64,000 bases of DNA from Xylogone sp. PMI_703 (GCA_021399445.1 JAJTUQ010000004.1:2480001-2544000), one strand, 5' to 3'. Shown: positions 1 to 11,570, numbered from the stretch's first letter. Translations and numbers: made by a program. The notes: generated by a model from the letters alone, not told the origin.

Positions 1-1402
1 ACTAGGTATGAAATGGCCATCAATGATGTGCCCTGACTTGCCAACTTGTCTCCATGGACAACCTCCCAGAGGAGGGGTCATTCGGAGTGCCTCTGATATG
101 CATGCATTGAGGTATTCACAGTGCCTTAATTTATCGCCTATTTCAATTTCATCTTGTCTTGTAAAGGTACTGCGGACCTCCTTTGCTAGTTTGTCTTGAA
201 CCTTCTGATTCCTAGAGATATAGAATATTATTGCACATAGCGCTACTGCTGATGTTTCATACCCTATTATTTGTAAGTGAGTTTCTTCATATTTGCTAGA
301 GAGAACTTACCAGCCATCAAAAGCGTATGTGCTTCCGCTAATAAGGCAGTCGAGCTCAATTTCTGAGCAGACGCTGTTAGATATGAAAGAATGCTTTCAC
401 CCGGGCATGATTTCTCAAGGTGTTCCTTAATGATAATTTTGGTAAAGGATAGGAGGTTATGGCTTCCTTTAACGGATTTCTTGAAAAGAAGCTTGTCTAG
501 TCTTCCGAGGACTAACAGCGGAGCATAGATCAGAACATTAAGCCGAATATTTGCCTCTTCAATATCAGAGGTAATGTGACGATAGGTGGTTTTCTCCAAA
601 AGGTTAAAGTTCGTATCAAAAAGGAGGTCAGAAATAATGTCGAATGTTAACCAATTAATCCATTCTGACATGTTCACTGGGGCACTCCATTCGCTCTCTC
701 CTATCTGATAGACCAGGTTGCAAAATTTGTTGACATGGTCGAGCAGCTTGGGCTCAAATCGCTTTATTGCAATTGCCGTAAACCCTGGGGAGACAATTCG
801 ACGACGCTTTGCATGTTCCACTTTGTCATGAATGGTACCAATGCTAGCAAACTTTTCGTTACGGCCTTCAAAGGCTGGGTGCTTGGAAATATTCTTGCCC
901 AAGATATATATATCTAACATCGTTAATATAATGGTATTGCATCAGAAACGTACTAACGAAGGATAATAATCAAATTACCTTTAATTCCTGTTGCTGTGTT
1001 GAAAAGCAAGTGGTTTGGGCCATATCGAACTATTGGGCCTGCGGAGAAATATCTCAGTAGAGTTTCCCTACGGATATTGGATGATGCTCTCTCTTCCAAC
1101 TTACCGTATTTTTCATGGCATCGTTGTATGTCTAAATGCTGGTCTCCGTTCCAAGCATAGTATATCTCTCGAAGATTGGTGAATTTTGCAGCTGGAGGTC
1201 CGGGATATTTTGCTAAGGGGTGGAAGTATATCTGGTATGCGCCATATATTATAGCCTGTAAGACGCATCTTAGATATTACGAGAATTTTGCGAAAGCTTG
1301 ACAATATGTGCAGTAAGGCCGACTTACACTGAGTATAATGCCTATGAAAATCTGGCATACCGGCGAAGTTGCCAGCAGAAAATTTTCTACTACGCCCAAC
1401 AT
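1..1402 (-). CDS. cytochrome P450 monooxygenase, 3' end outside window
   Basis: Heme-thiolate monooxygenase, probably ER-anchored. Five exons were assembled: 1402-1328, 1255-1105, 1038-979, 913-311 and 263 to beyond base 1. The N-terminus has a hydrophobic anchor and the proline-rich hinge HPLAKYPGPPAAKF. The I-helix motif LLMAGYETSA appears only after removing the intron at 264-310. The ExxR motif (EALR) and the following TPPLGGCPWR are visible near the left edge. The heme-binding Cys loop lies outside the window, so completeness cannot be judged. It stands tail-outward from the acyltransferase at 2333 and is likely the oxidising enzyme of the lipid gene group at 1-9.6 kb. The CYP family cannot be assigned from sequence alone. 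Confidence 0.93.
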
Positions 1403-2332
1403 ATTATTTTTTAGTGAGCAGTATAGTTTGTATGATCAATTTACTCTGGCTATGGGCTATATAAATACTCCTCCCTCAGCTCTTGCATGATCCACGCGAT
1501 TGCCCAATTTGGACCCCATAGCTAGCATTACACCTAGTAAACATCCCGATAAAACGACGAGCCGCGATGGTTAATCCACGCGCGTCAATTGAAATCCGTT
1601 GAATATCATAATACGCGTTATGACATATGTACGTCTGACATCCCTGAAAGATTGGAGCTGAGATTTTCAAGTCGTGCAGACTTTTTGTTTGTTCATGATC
1701 TGCAGGATGCTCAGCTGCCAGCGGAAATGTGCACTTCCACCACATTCTGGCTGCATGCCGCATGGAAAACTCATTCTGCCGAATCACTGCGCCTCTAATC
1801 ATCTCAGAGCAGGATGATGCTTGTCTGAGACATGCAATATGTGTATCTGCATCTTTTGCCACAGCGGCCTAAGTCCGTTGGGGTCAGCATAATGCTGTTA
1901 AATTTACGGAGGTACCTATCAGCAGATAGCTTCGGGCGGGTCGGGATTGACCGTAGAAGTGGGACGCTGAAGATATCCAAGATAGGACTAAGTAAATCAG
2001 TAATTACAGTATCCACTGCAGCTCGCATCAGCTACACGAGCTTCGACCGCATGCGGGTCCTTCCCTAAAACAGCAGCAGTTCCGATGAGCTTTGTCTGAC
2101 ATCAGGCCGGCACTTTTGTTGCCTCTTCTCGACATACGAGCAGATAGAGCAAAGACTTATCTAAAGTTGTACTAATTAGTTATGAATTGAATTTCGTATC
2201 TGATTTATATAGATAAAATATAACTGTTATTGCCAGAAATCCCCATGCCTTGTTGCGGAACCCCTCAATATCCATTTTTTTTTTAAGTCTTTTTGAAAGA
2301 GATTAGTTGTCACGACTTCTACAACAGAAAAC
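1403..2332. promoter_or_regulatory. intergenic, divergent promoter region
   Basis: This 930-base spacer separates the P450 and acyltransferase, which are transcribed away from each other, so it probably carries both promoters. A T-rich run and A-rich leader lie just before the ATG at 2333. Short open stretches on both strands have no family likeness. No repeat or RNA gene was seen. Confidence 0.4.
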
Positions 2333-3653
2333 ATGAATACGATACTGCATATCTGGATTTCATATACGATCTGCTCATCGATTTTGCTTCTGGCTTTGAA
2401 TTTTCCCTATATCTGTTACCGGAATGCTGCAACCAGATATTGTACGTTTCTGGCATCAGTTATTGCGGCACTTGCTGTCATCAGCTTCTCGAGGGATGAG
2501 AGCCCACTTATCACCTATTTTATGGGCATAATATCCTCTTATTATGTGCTCAGAATCTATATCCTCATAATTATCCATACTCCTTACAAGGAGTTCTCAA
2601 GGCTTCAATTCAAGCCAGCAAAGGACGGCGGCAAGGACAAAGCCAATCCGGAAGAACATAACCACCAGATCTATTGGGAGACATTCCCACAAACAGCTTC
2701 TCTCCATCGTCTTTTGTGGACATTAGACCTGGTGACGAACGTTCGGAGAATTGGTTGGAGATACACCGGAGAGCCCCGACCCGATATAGCAGGTGATGGT
2801 CATGACTCTTATCCAGTCTCTCTTCTCGAGAATCGTCTTATGGTCTGCTCTAAATTAGCAAGCTATTTTTGTCGATTCATACTCAACGTCGTATATATCA
2901 ACATATACCAAGCGTGGCTTTATCCGTCATGGGAGCTTAAGCTCCATATGGAGTGTGGGAACGTCCTACTCTGCAATTCATTTCTCACGGTTTGGAGCAC
3001 GGCTTTGGATACCTTGGCAACCACCGCTGCGTTTGCTAGCTTAATTGACTTGGTCAACTGCACATCCTATATTTTGTTCTACTTGCAGCTTTTCGTAAGG
3101 TCACGAACACCGATACTCTACGTTACACAGTTGAGCCCCTGGGGCTCTTGGCACAGCTTGTGTAACAACGGCTTAGCAGGTAAGGCTGCAGATTTGCATT
3201 CTCCACGCGGCAGTTGGATATTAATCAGCACTAGGGTTCTGGGGCACGTTCTGGCACAATTATTTCCAAAGTGACTTTCGCACCGTTATTATACACACTG
3301 TCCCCTCACCGACCAACCCCAAGTCTAGGTTTCGAGCTGCGGCGAAGTATATACGACTATACTTGGTGTTTGCTCTCTCTGGACTAATGCACCTCTGTGG
3401 TGCACTCATGCTTGGAGAGAATAGTATGCCATTTCGGAAGCAATTCATGTTTTTTATCTGGCAGGCAATTGGGATTTCTATTCAGTCAGTTTTCCAAATA
3501 GCGCTGCGGTCGACGAAGGACAGGTTCTCATATACGTGGAAAACCTTCAATTTCTTATTCTGTATATCATGGTTAGCATTAACTTTTCCTATTCTTTTTG
3601 ATGACTTTAAGAGCTGTGGGATTTGGCAACACCGAGTGTTACAGTTATGGTGA
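2333..3653 (+). CDS. wax-synthase-like membrane O-acyltransferase
   Basis: Polytopic membrane protein of 421 residues in two exons (2333-3179 and 3235-3653). Splicing joins LAG to create the motif GFWGTFWHNYFQSDFR, matching the FWGxxWHQ-type signature of fungal wax-synthase-domain acyltransferases, with its conserved His. Several hydrophobic helices precede the motif, and a conserved-looking helix LSGLMHLCGALMLGE follows it. Family members in fungal secondary metabolism transfer acetyl or longer acyl groups from acyl-CoA to a hydroxyl. Here the acceptor could be an oxidised fatty-acid product made by the neighbouring P450, elongase and desaturase; that is inference. The reading frame is intact and the spliced length is a multiple of three. 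Confidence 0.85.
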
Positions 3654-4184
3654 AGCGGCACACCCTGTAGTGGCCTCGCATGCAGGCGATCAGCGTGTTA
3701 TGCAAACTCAAATGTAAAATATACGGAGCGCAGTGCAGTTTAGTCATCGGTAATGCATGATGCAATTGAGATGAGAAAAGTTCCTAGGAGCATTCCAAAG
3801 TCTGAAAAAGTTGAAGATAGCCAATCCTCAGAAGCCACTAAGGCGGAGATGAAGAGAAATAAGAGCCGATGTGTCTCAGTAGTAGCCCATATTTAAAGGA
3901 TAGCCAGCTTTACATTGTCTCTGTGACATAATTAAGTTAATTGAGCTAACGTACTTGAGATTATACCATAATTGTCGTTGTGTACTATCCCGATTTTTGC
4001 TACCCTTTTGTTACACTGCAGCACATGGCTTGTGTACATGTAATGTTCATGCCGTATATTGTCTTACCCAGTGCACAGAATCAAAGCCACCACATCATGT
4101 CTTAGAACCGAATGCCCTCAACCGGTCCTTAAAGCTTTATGGCAAATCCCATGCACTCCATCCGGGGAAGTGCCACTTCGCACC
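3654..4184. other. intergenic between convergent genes
   Basis: Shared 3' region of the acyltransferase and elongase, which converge. I see no coding signal, repeat or RNA gene. Confidence 0.4.
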
Positions 4185-5359
4185 CTAATCCCGCTTAATG
4201 CCGTCGGGCTTCAAACCAGAACGTTTACCAGCATAACTCCTCAGAAAAAAGTTCAGAAATAGTACGAGAAGTGGGAGGAGATAAAGGACGTTCAAGCAGA
4301 TGGCAAACGCCTCCCCCTTAGTGTCAACACAGGTAATAAGAGACAATCCGTCAAGTTGACGTCTATCCACCCGAGTCAAGGACAGGGGTATATCAATGCC
4401 ATACGACATGAATAAACTTAGGGTACCGTAGACAATGGCCACAATGATCTGCAATATTTGAAGTGTAGTCAGGCTTGCTTTTGCCACTTTTGGCACTCGG
4501 ACCTCGAACAAGGTGAGGGTGTAATAAGTATACTTGAAGAATTTCATCTAAGTTAGCCCCTCCTGGCACCATACACCGGTCCACGTTGTGATGGATCTAG
4601 ACTTACCATTAGCGTATGAATTCCAGAGTTCATAAAGATAAAACTCCATAGTGGTGCAGCCATATAGCGAACTCCAGCCCATACGCAGAGTATTGCGCCT
4701 GTGTGATGATAGATCTGCAACCAAGTTGGTGATCTTCCTCGAGATAGGAGAATAGCGGTATCTATCAGCTCATATATTTTGCTGAGATAAAATAACCATC
4801 CATAAGCAGCCAGGCCTTCACTCCACAGACGCCCTGTTAATGCGAGATCCGAGGCTGAATTGTTCAACGATGCTGATCGCAGTAATCCATTTGGGGTAAA
4901 CCTAGCGGCATTTCCAACACCTTGTGGACCATGGACTTTGCATAGCATATCAACCACTGCAAGTAATCTTCCTTCGGCGCGAGCGTTGCTCCAGGCAGCT
5001 CCAAATACACGTAACAAGACTCCAGAGAAGCCTACAAACAGGAAAGCCGAGAATAGGGCAAGAGTGATATTGTATGCAACAACACACCGGAAGAATCCTC
5101 CTGTCTTGCTCACTGCCCAGGGTTTGTTGCCTCTATCTTTATTATACCGTCTTAGATACAATGCGAGGGTGGCGTAGATACAAGCAACCGTAAGCGGAGT
5201 TTTCGTGTCCAGAGACTGATGGTAAAATGAGTATTTGCCAAAGGGGGATCCATATTTGAGGTAGCTGGTTGCGGAATCAATGAAGCCAGTAGAGTAGTTG
5301 TAAGGCATAAGTTGAAATTTCTGTACGAATGGAAAATTTGAAGTGATAGGAGAATACAT
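4185..5359 (-). CDS. ELO-family fatty acid elongase (3-ketoacyl-CoA synthase) with QxxHH box
   Basis: ER membrane condensing enzyme of 371 residues in two exons (5359-4607 and 4547-4185). The first ATG is at 5359. ELO signatures run in order: KIYELIDTAILL (KxxExxDT), LQIYHHTG, NSGIHTLMMKFF (the NxxxHxxMYxYY region) and TTLQILQ (TxxQxxQ). The usual HxxHH box reads QIYHH, with Gln replacing the first His. The same substitution is, as I recall, known in the Isochrysis C18 delta-9 PUFA elongase IgASE1. The C-terminus ends with a basic ER-type tail. It is divergent from the cytochrome-b5 desaturase, so elongation and front-end desaturation are probably co-expressed. Chain-length specificity cannot be read from the sequence. 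Confidence 0.93.
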
Positions 5360-6249
5360 ATTCACAGTTTCAATGATCTCTTATTCTTTTCTTTTTGAAA
5401 AAATTGCAATCTAGCATATGAGTATACATTGGATTCAGCTATGATTTCAAGCCTGATTAAATATCTTTTCGTGGCGTAGAGGGGAGCAAAAAAGAAGGTA
5501 AATTATCTAGATTATTCTTGATTTCGGTTATGGCATGAGTTTACAGAATTGTGACGAGTACCAGAGCAGCTGAGATGTGGGTAATGCTAGCTCGAGACAG
5601 GGCTTTGCAGATGACCCCAGTCCTAGATCCACTGTGTCCACTTAGAGGTGTGTTGGGCTGAAAAGTACTCACTACTAGCCGAGCAGCCGTATCGGTGATT
5701 TTAACGTGTTATGGCCCTGTGTTTATGACCCGCTGATCATGATTCGTTGGCCAATTAATTCATTCTAAAAAGAAAAATGCGTTGAATAGAGGCAGTGCTA
5801 TGAGGCATGGCGATAGGCGTACTTATGTTAACGCCACACTGTCATGTTGTGGCTCTGAGGTCCCTGTCCCCACAGTTCTATCTTTTAAACATCGATAGTA
5901 GCATAATTTAACCGGTTATGGAAATTGTCGACAAAGCCATGACCCAGGGTAGGCGTCGTCAATGTGATACATTCTGTCACTATCGTTAAAGCCCAACCGG
6001 ATGATTCCTCGAACCTCACACCTGCACGGGTCCGCTGAGGATTCACTACAATGATGCAATAATAAAAATTCTACAGTGGTTAAATTGAGATCTTGAGAAC
6101 ATATAAATTCGTACCCATCTGGCAGTTTTACGATCAATTGACTGTTTTAAACCTCATAAGCTTTTATCAAGTTCGACCACTGTTCTCTGGGTTATTATAT
6201 TGCAATCCACTACGCCATTACCTATTGAGAAGTATCATTTCTATCCCTA
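5360..6249. promoter_or_regulatory. divergent promoter region of elongase and desaturase
   Basis: An 890-base spacer between two divergent lipid genes, likely a bidirectional promoter. A stretch open on the minus strand (5916-6137) lacks an ATG and has no recognisable domain, although a plausible intron (GTACGA to TTGTAG) lies in it. It may be a decayed gene piece. Nothing else was seen. Confidence 0.4.
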
Positions 6250-8035
6250 ATGGCTTCTACAGTGGTATCTGAAAATCTTCTAACAACATATTCACGAGAA
6301 TCACAACATCTAACGGCACATACATAGGAACCTATTACTGGTTATACAACGAAAGAGTTACGAGAATCTGTTAAGAACGGCAAATGCCTCGTTGCGGTTC
6401 GTGGATATGTAAGCAACTTTGCTATTTACTGAGAGTTAAATGTCATTACTGATTGATACGATAGGTATATGACTTGTCAGGTTTTGTCAGGTTTCACCCT
6501 GGAGGGGCTTCCAGACTTAACATGGCTGCCGGAAGGGACGTAACGGTTGTATTTGAGACAACCCACGATGAGTCAGCCTTTAAAGTTCTAAGGTAATCAT
6601 GATTTATAATTTCTATGGACGATATAAACACTCTAACCAGAAATCAGCAAGTATCGTGTTGGGCAGCTCCTTGACAATGAGTTCCCGACATTCGCACCGC
6701 CCAACCAATTTGCACGTACTCTAAGAACTGTAAGATAAAGCACCAGTATAAATATATATACGATTTGACTAACGCTCAACTATACCAGAGGGTGAACAGC
6801 TATTTCAAAATTACTGGGAAAGACCCTAAATATGCACCCAGCGCGTTAGTTCGTCAAATGATACCTATTACTGGTATCATCGTCTGTTATATCTTGTTAT
6901 ATTGGAGTAGCTATGTTCGCTCCAGCCTTCTTGCTACTTCCCTTTTAAGCATATTATGGGCATGGTGCTACGTTGGCTTTACTGTGCACTGGGTGCACGA
7001 CAGTTCACATTCAGCAATCACCCACAATCCAAAAATATGGGATGCGATGGGATTGATATATAATTTTGTCATGGGTTACTCTGATATCATGTGGTTCTAC
7101 AAGCATGGTATGTGTTCCACAAGGAATCCAGATCCATTCGTTCTCGTCTCATCGATGATTAGTATTAGGACACCACCCATATACGAACATCGAAGGTGCG
7201 GATCCTGATATCTCAACCGAACCGTTCTCGATTACAAGATTTATGCCATCTCAAAAGTGGCTCCCTATTTATGAGCTGCAGCATATATACGCTCCGATAC
7301 TTTACAGCCAACTCACCCATTTTGTCAAACTCCAAGATATTATCTCCTATTTGTCCGGAAAGCTTGATAAAATTCATATGAATCCATTTACGAAGTCGCA
7401 AATCATTGTATTTTGGTCAGGCAAGGTTAGTTGTTATAATATATCAATGGATACCACATCTCGGCTTTTGAAAGTACATACACTAAATTTTCTGTCTCTA
7501 GGCATTCTTCTTTGTATATAGATGCCTTATTCCTTACCTCTATTCCGCCAGCAGTGGTCATAGGATAATAAGTACATTTATTTGCACGGAAATGATGATA
7601 TCTTGGATGGCCGCATTTATGTTTGAGTCAAGCCACGTTGTTGAGGACATTCTATGGCCCTTGCCCGAACAAGGTGGCCAGATGAGCCAAGATTGGGTGC
7701 AATTGCAAATAGAAACTGCTCAAGACTACGCCCATGATGATTGGTTGACCACTTTCCTAACCGGGTCACTTAATTACCAGGCTATTCACCATGTCTTCCC
7801 ACAGGTAATTTTATAAATTCTTTTGAAGTCATATATGAGGACTCTGAATACAGGATCAATGGCTAATCAAAATACTTTCACATAGATTAATCAGATATAC
7901 TATCCTGAGATTGCGGGTATAGTAAAATCTATATGCGATGAGTATGGTGTTAAATACAGAGTTAGAAGTTCAATCCTCGAGGCTTTTGGGGACCATTTGC
8001 ATCTACTAAAGAAGCTAGGTGTTGATAAAAGGTGA
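6250..8035 (+). CDS. cytochrome b5-fused front-end fatty acid desaturase, delta-5-like
   Basis: Eight exons (6250-6264, 6328-6408, 6465-6592, 6648-6729, 6789-7107, 7163-7425, 7502-7804, 7886-8035) give 446 residues in a closed frame. The first exon codes only MASTV; without its splice a TAG would interrupt the frame. The N-terminal cytochrome b5 domain has FVRFHPGGAS. The three di-iron boxes are HDSSH, HVLGHH and QAIHH, the last with the Gln diagnostic of front-end desaturases. Box two is correct only if the acceptor ends at 7162 rather than at the next TAG. Stretches such as GHHPYTNI, WPLP and LNYQAIHH resemble Mortierella delta-5 desaturase. It probably inserts a double bond between an existing one and the carboxyl end of an acyl chain, using its own b5 domain as electron donor in the ER membrane. 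Confidence 0.93.
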
Positions 8036-8502
8036 TAGGGGCTCTTATTTACCGACTTCTTGAAATCGCGGGCATGACTTCAGTTACAGCATAAACTATG
8101 AGGTCACTATCCCGGCTTCTCTTGTTAGATTGAATTTACATATCACAAAGACTTACAGTTGCAATCTCGTCGGAGTTGTTCGTCGTATATAGTGAGAGAA
8201 GACTAAACATGGACATAAATTTGTGTCAAATACAAATAAAGCCTCAACACTATACCAGTTAATCACTGAACCCCTCTAATCTACAAGTGAAAGCCACTGC
8301 CTTTACAGCTATAAGCTCGTAGCAGCTAGCAATATGATGCCTCGGCCCTCTCTACTGGCCTTCCCTGCCGTACAGGTCTTCAGCACCCTAACATCTTTAG
8401 AGATTGAGCATCTATCAGCTTCCTAAGTTTAAATAGTTTCCACAGAAGTAAAGTCCCAACAATATCTTTGATAATAAAAGTAGCTCTGTCTTATCTATTA
8501 TA
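8036..8502. other. intergenic between convergent genes
   Basis: 3' flanks of the desaturase and SDR. I see no gene, repeat or RNA in it. Confidence 0.4.
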
Positions 8503-9569
8503 TCAAGTGGCGTGGCGTTTTGGGGTCTCAAGACTGCTGTCGACTTTCAAGCAGTCCGTCCAAATCTCATTCCATAGCTTTTTTCTAATCTCCTTGCCCT
8601 TCGGTGTACTTGTGATTGGGGCACGCCTGTATAACGTTAGTGAGGTGAGATCTATTCTGTGTGTCAGAGACACAGATAGAGGAATACTTACTTTGCAACC
8701 TTGTTATCACTCAGATATTTTCCATGTGACTCTTCCCCAACAACACCCATAGCGTGGAGATATGTCTTTGACCCTTCCTCAGCATTTCGTGCTGTGAAGA
8801 AAAAGAGAACATTAAAGATTGCCCTGAACCAAGCCGGGAAATCCCCAAACCCAGTCTTGACCATACCTGGTGATAGCTCGTTGACAATCACCTTTTTTGG
8901 GTCTACGTACTTTGCTAACTCCTCAACAAACATTGTAACAAGGAGTTTTGAATCAGCGTATCGAGATGGCGCAATGAAATTCTTCTCGTTGTCATAATGT
9001 GCCAATACTTTGTCGTCAGCCTCAATAGGCTTTTTATCGAGAGTGTGGTCAAACTGCACGAAGCTGCCTACCCAGGTCATCCGCGATGGCACACCTTTAG
9101 TAGCTGCGGTCTTCTCTAAAGTAGGTAATAACTCAAAAGACAATAGAGCCTGAGAGAGAAGGTTGACTTGAATTGTCTTTTCGTGACCTGAATTTGCAAT
9201 AATATCCCACTTCAGACTTCCCGTCCCAGCATTCAAGAGTAGCATGTCTAAATTCCCGTAGTAACGCTGCTTGATTACTTTGGAGAACTGGAGAACACTG
9301 TCATAATCCTCCAGATTGAGCTGTAGAATTGTGATTACTCCATGCGGATTCGCCCTTTTCACTTCCGGATCGGAAAGAAGGTTTGACTTGGCAGTCTCTT
9401 GTTTAGATACTGAACGAACACCTGCAATTATTTCCTTTGCGCCATGGAGAAGGAGGAGCTTGGTAGCGGCGAGGCCAATCCCAGCTGAAGCACCGGTAAT
9501 TAAGATAGTTTTGTCGCGGAAGCTGAGAGAGGAAGGAATGCTGAGCTTCGGTTGTATGAAAGGAGGCAT
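8503..9569 (-). CDS. short-chain dehydrogenase/reductase
   Basis: Two exons (9569-8692 and 8626-8503) encode 333 residues. The NAD(P)-binding motif TGASAGIG lies near residue 27, NAG follows (LLLNAGTG), then the catalytic Ser (WVGSFVQFD) and the YxxxK pair in SRYADSKL. A C-terminal extension in exon 2 (KGKEIRKKLWNEIW) is typical of fungal retinol-dehydrogenase-like SDRs acting in metabolite clusters. Substrate probably an alcohol or ketone; not determinable here. As the last member of the lipid group it could oxidise a hydroxyl put in by the P450, which is inference from position. The frame is intact. Confidence 0.93.
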
Positions 9570-10463
9570 TATTGAATTCTTTTTATAGGTTGAATGGCCG
9601 CACGGATCGGAGGCAAGAGCCCGGAAATGCGTTAGTATTAAAGACTATGATTTAAGAATTATATGCCGAGAAGGGAGTCTTTAAGTCTGCCTTGAGGGTA
9701 TTGAGAAATATGGTATATAATTGTGAGTTACTCAGACTGAATTCCAGAGAGGGAACTTCCTTTATTTATCTCAAGAGTCACTCCACCTTTATTCTTGCCA
9801 CATATCTAGTTCTGCCATACAATCTCAAAGTTGGAGGAGATTATGACTAACTTCGCTTCAGTAAGGTAAGGCGACTAACTACTAGTATGAGTTAGCTTAG
9901 ATAAGGAGTTAACTTCTCAATCTTTAAATTATGGATATATTTGCTATTTTTACAATAAGATACTTGAATTCTGAAGTATGTCGGTCTTGGTTGTGGTTGA
10001 CTAATAAGCTTTGTGAAGAGCACGGAATTCCGTGCCCACTCCACCCGGGAGAGCTAGCGGTGATATTTAGCTAATGAGAGGTGGAGCAGAGTTAAAATTA
10101 TGGTACGGGTACCTACAAAAGAAGCTTTTGGCGATCCACGGACGGCCGCATCTCATTTAAGGAGATTACTAATAAAGTAGATAAGGCCGCATTGTCCGAT
10201 CTTACTAATTCCTTGTGTGAGGTCAGCGGAGTTGTAGGTCGGTAAGGAATTCGGCATCTGGTTTAGGGATTAAAGGAGAGAGTATATTGAAGAATGTATT
10301 TTTGGATTACGTTTTCAAAACTTACAGTCTTACACTATCGAACATGTGAAATATAATTCGATTTAACGGATTGCGGTTCCTGCTCACTCTTTAGTTGGGA
10401 TTGATATCTTTGGCTTCAACTAGAGAGTAGAGCAGTAATCCTCGAGGTCTGGATTGGGCCGTA
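9570..10463. other. intergenic AT-rich spacer
   Basis: Promoter side of the SDR, then about 700 bases of AT-rich sequence without a coding signal. It separates the lipid group from unrelated genes and may mark the right border of that group. Confidence 0.4.
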
Positions 10464-10742
10464 TCATGTGCCGAGCGCACAGCAGCCCAGAAACTGTCCT
10501 TCAAGAAGGCGGTGGCGATTACAGTAACTTTGATAAAGCCTCTTGTTCTGCAGCTCATGTAGTCTACTTGTATCTTCGCCATCTAACTTAAGGCTAGATA
10601 GAAAGATCCACAATGAGTTATTGAAGGGAGAATTAAAGATGCAGTTAATAGCAACATCTAAATCAGTAAGATCATGTTTCAAAAGTTCTAGCGTCGTACA
10701 TTTTCCAGCTCCAGTCTCACCATAGAACGCAGACATGAACAT
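10464..10742 (-). pseudogene. fragment of a P-loop NTPase-like protein
   Basis: A 92-residue open stretch begins MFMSAFYGETGAGKCTTLEL, where GETGAGKC is a Walker A motif with Cys in place of the usual Ser or Thr after Lys. The continuation is plausible protein, but the frame closes after QFLGCC, and an overlapping frame down to 10391 appears to carry on the sequence (FWAAVRSAHDTAQS). This suggests a frameshift in a truncated copy of a larger NTPase. No Walker B was found. I do not recognise the family. It lies head to head with the thioredoxin gene. Confidence 0.4.
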
Positions 10743-10960
10743 TTATTCAGGCAAGTTAATGAGGCATCGACAGCACGGCTTCTGCCTGGTTAGCTGATAG
10801 CAATTAAGTGCTCTGATTGGCTGGTGTGATTATGTAAACGCCGAATACCGACAACCGAAGCTTCTTGTCGCGACGTCGTCCTTACTTAACTAATCCACTT
10901 ACTTTTATTTAAAACCCCATACATACTCCTCAGCGAGCTGCTTTCTGGATTTGTCGAAAG

Positions 10961-11570
10961 ATGGACAAGCTTACCTATGGCCTTCTAGCATTTGCTATCT
11001 TTATAATAGCACGAGTACGTTGTTCCGAGCTTCTTTAAGCCTTGTCGGCTGTTGTGTCGCATTGATTCGTCTAAGAATGAATGCATTATACTATTCGGCA
11101 TCTACTAACATATCCTGGTTTGGAAGATACTATTTGCTGATCGCTCCCCTATTCCTGAGACATCGGAAAAGGTTAACAAGATAACCACCGCCGCCGAGCT
11201 AGATGCCCTTTTGTCTTCCACCACTTCTGTGGTAGTAGATTTCTACGCTGACTGGTGCCCGCCATGTCGAGCCATTGCACCTGTCTTCTCCGAATTGGCT
11301 GATAAGCACGCTTCAAAAGGCCATCTCGCTTTCGCCAAAGTGAACGTCGACCATGTCAATGACGTAGCTGGGCGGTATAATGTCTCCGCTATGCCCACAT
11401 TTATGTTCTTCCAAAACGGTGTACCAAAGGGAGTGGCGGTCGATGGCCTCAAATCCCGTCAATCAGTTAGTGTTACTAGTGATGGGCTAGTTGACAAAAT
11501 CCGAGGCGCAGATCGGGCAGCCTTACAGGCCGCAGTTCAAGCCCTGGCCACTCAAGAAAAGAGCAACTAA
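10961..11570 (+). CDS. membrane-anchored thioredoxin-like protein with WCPPC site
   Basis: Two exons (10961-11014 and 11127-11570) give 165 residues. Exon 1 supplies an N-terminal hydrophobic segment (LTYGLLAFAIFIIAR) that looks like a signal anchor, absent from cytosolic thioredoxin. The thioredoxin fold follows, with VDFYADWCPPCRAIAP carrying the redox pair in a WCPPC context instead of the standard WCGPC, and the cis-proline loop SAMPTFMFF. The Pro may alter redox potential. Between the last strand and helix there is an extra stretch (GLKSRQSVSVTSDGLV) longer than in typical thioredoxins. Probably a disulfide reductase at the ER or another membrane. The ATG chosen is the first in frame upstream of the anchor. 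Confidence 0.88.

Noticed and set aside
5916..6137. Minus-strand open stretch between elongase and desaturase with an intron-like segment
   Set aside because: It has no ATG (the reading begins with TTG), no domain, and only about 55 residues after splicing.
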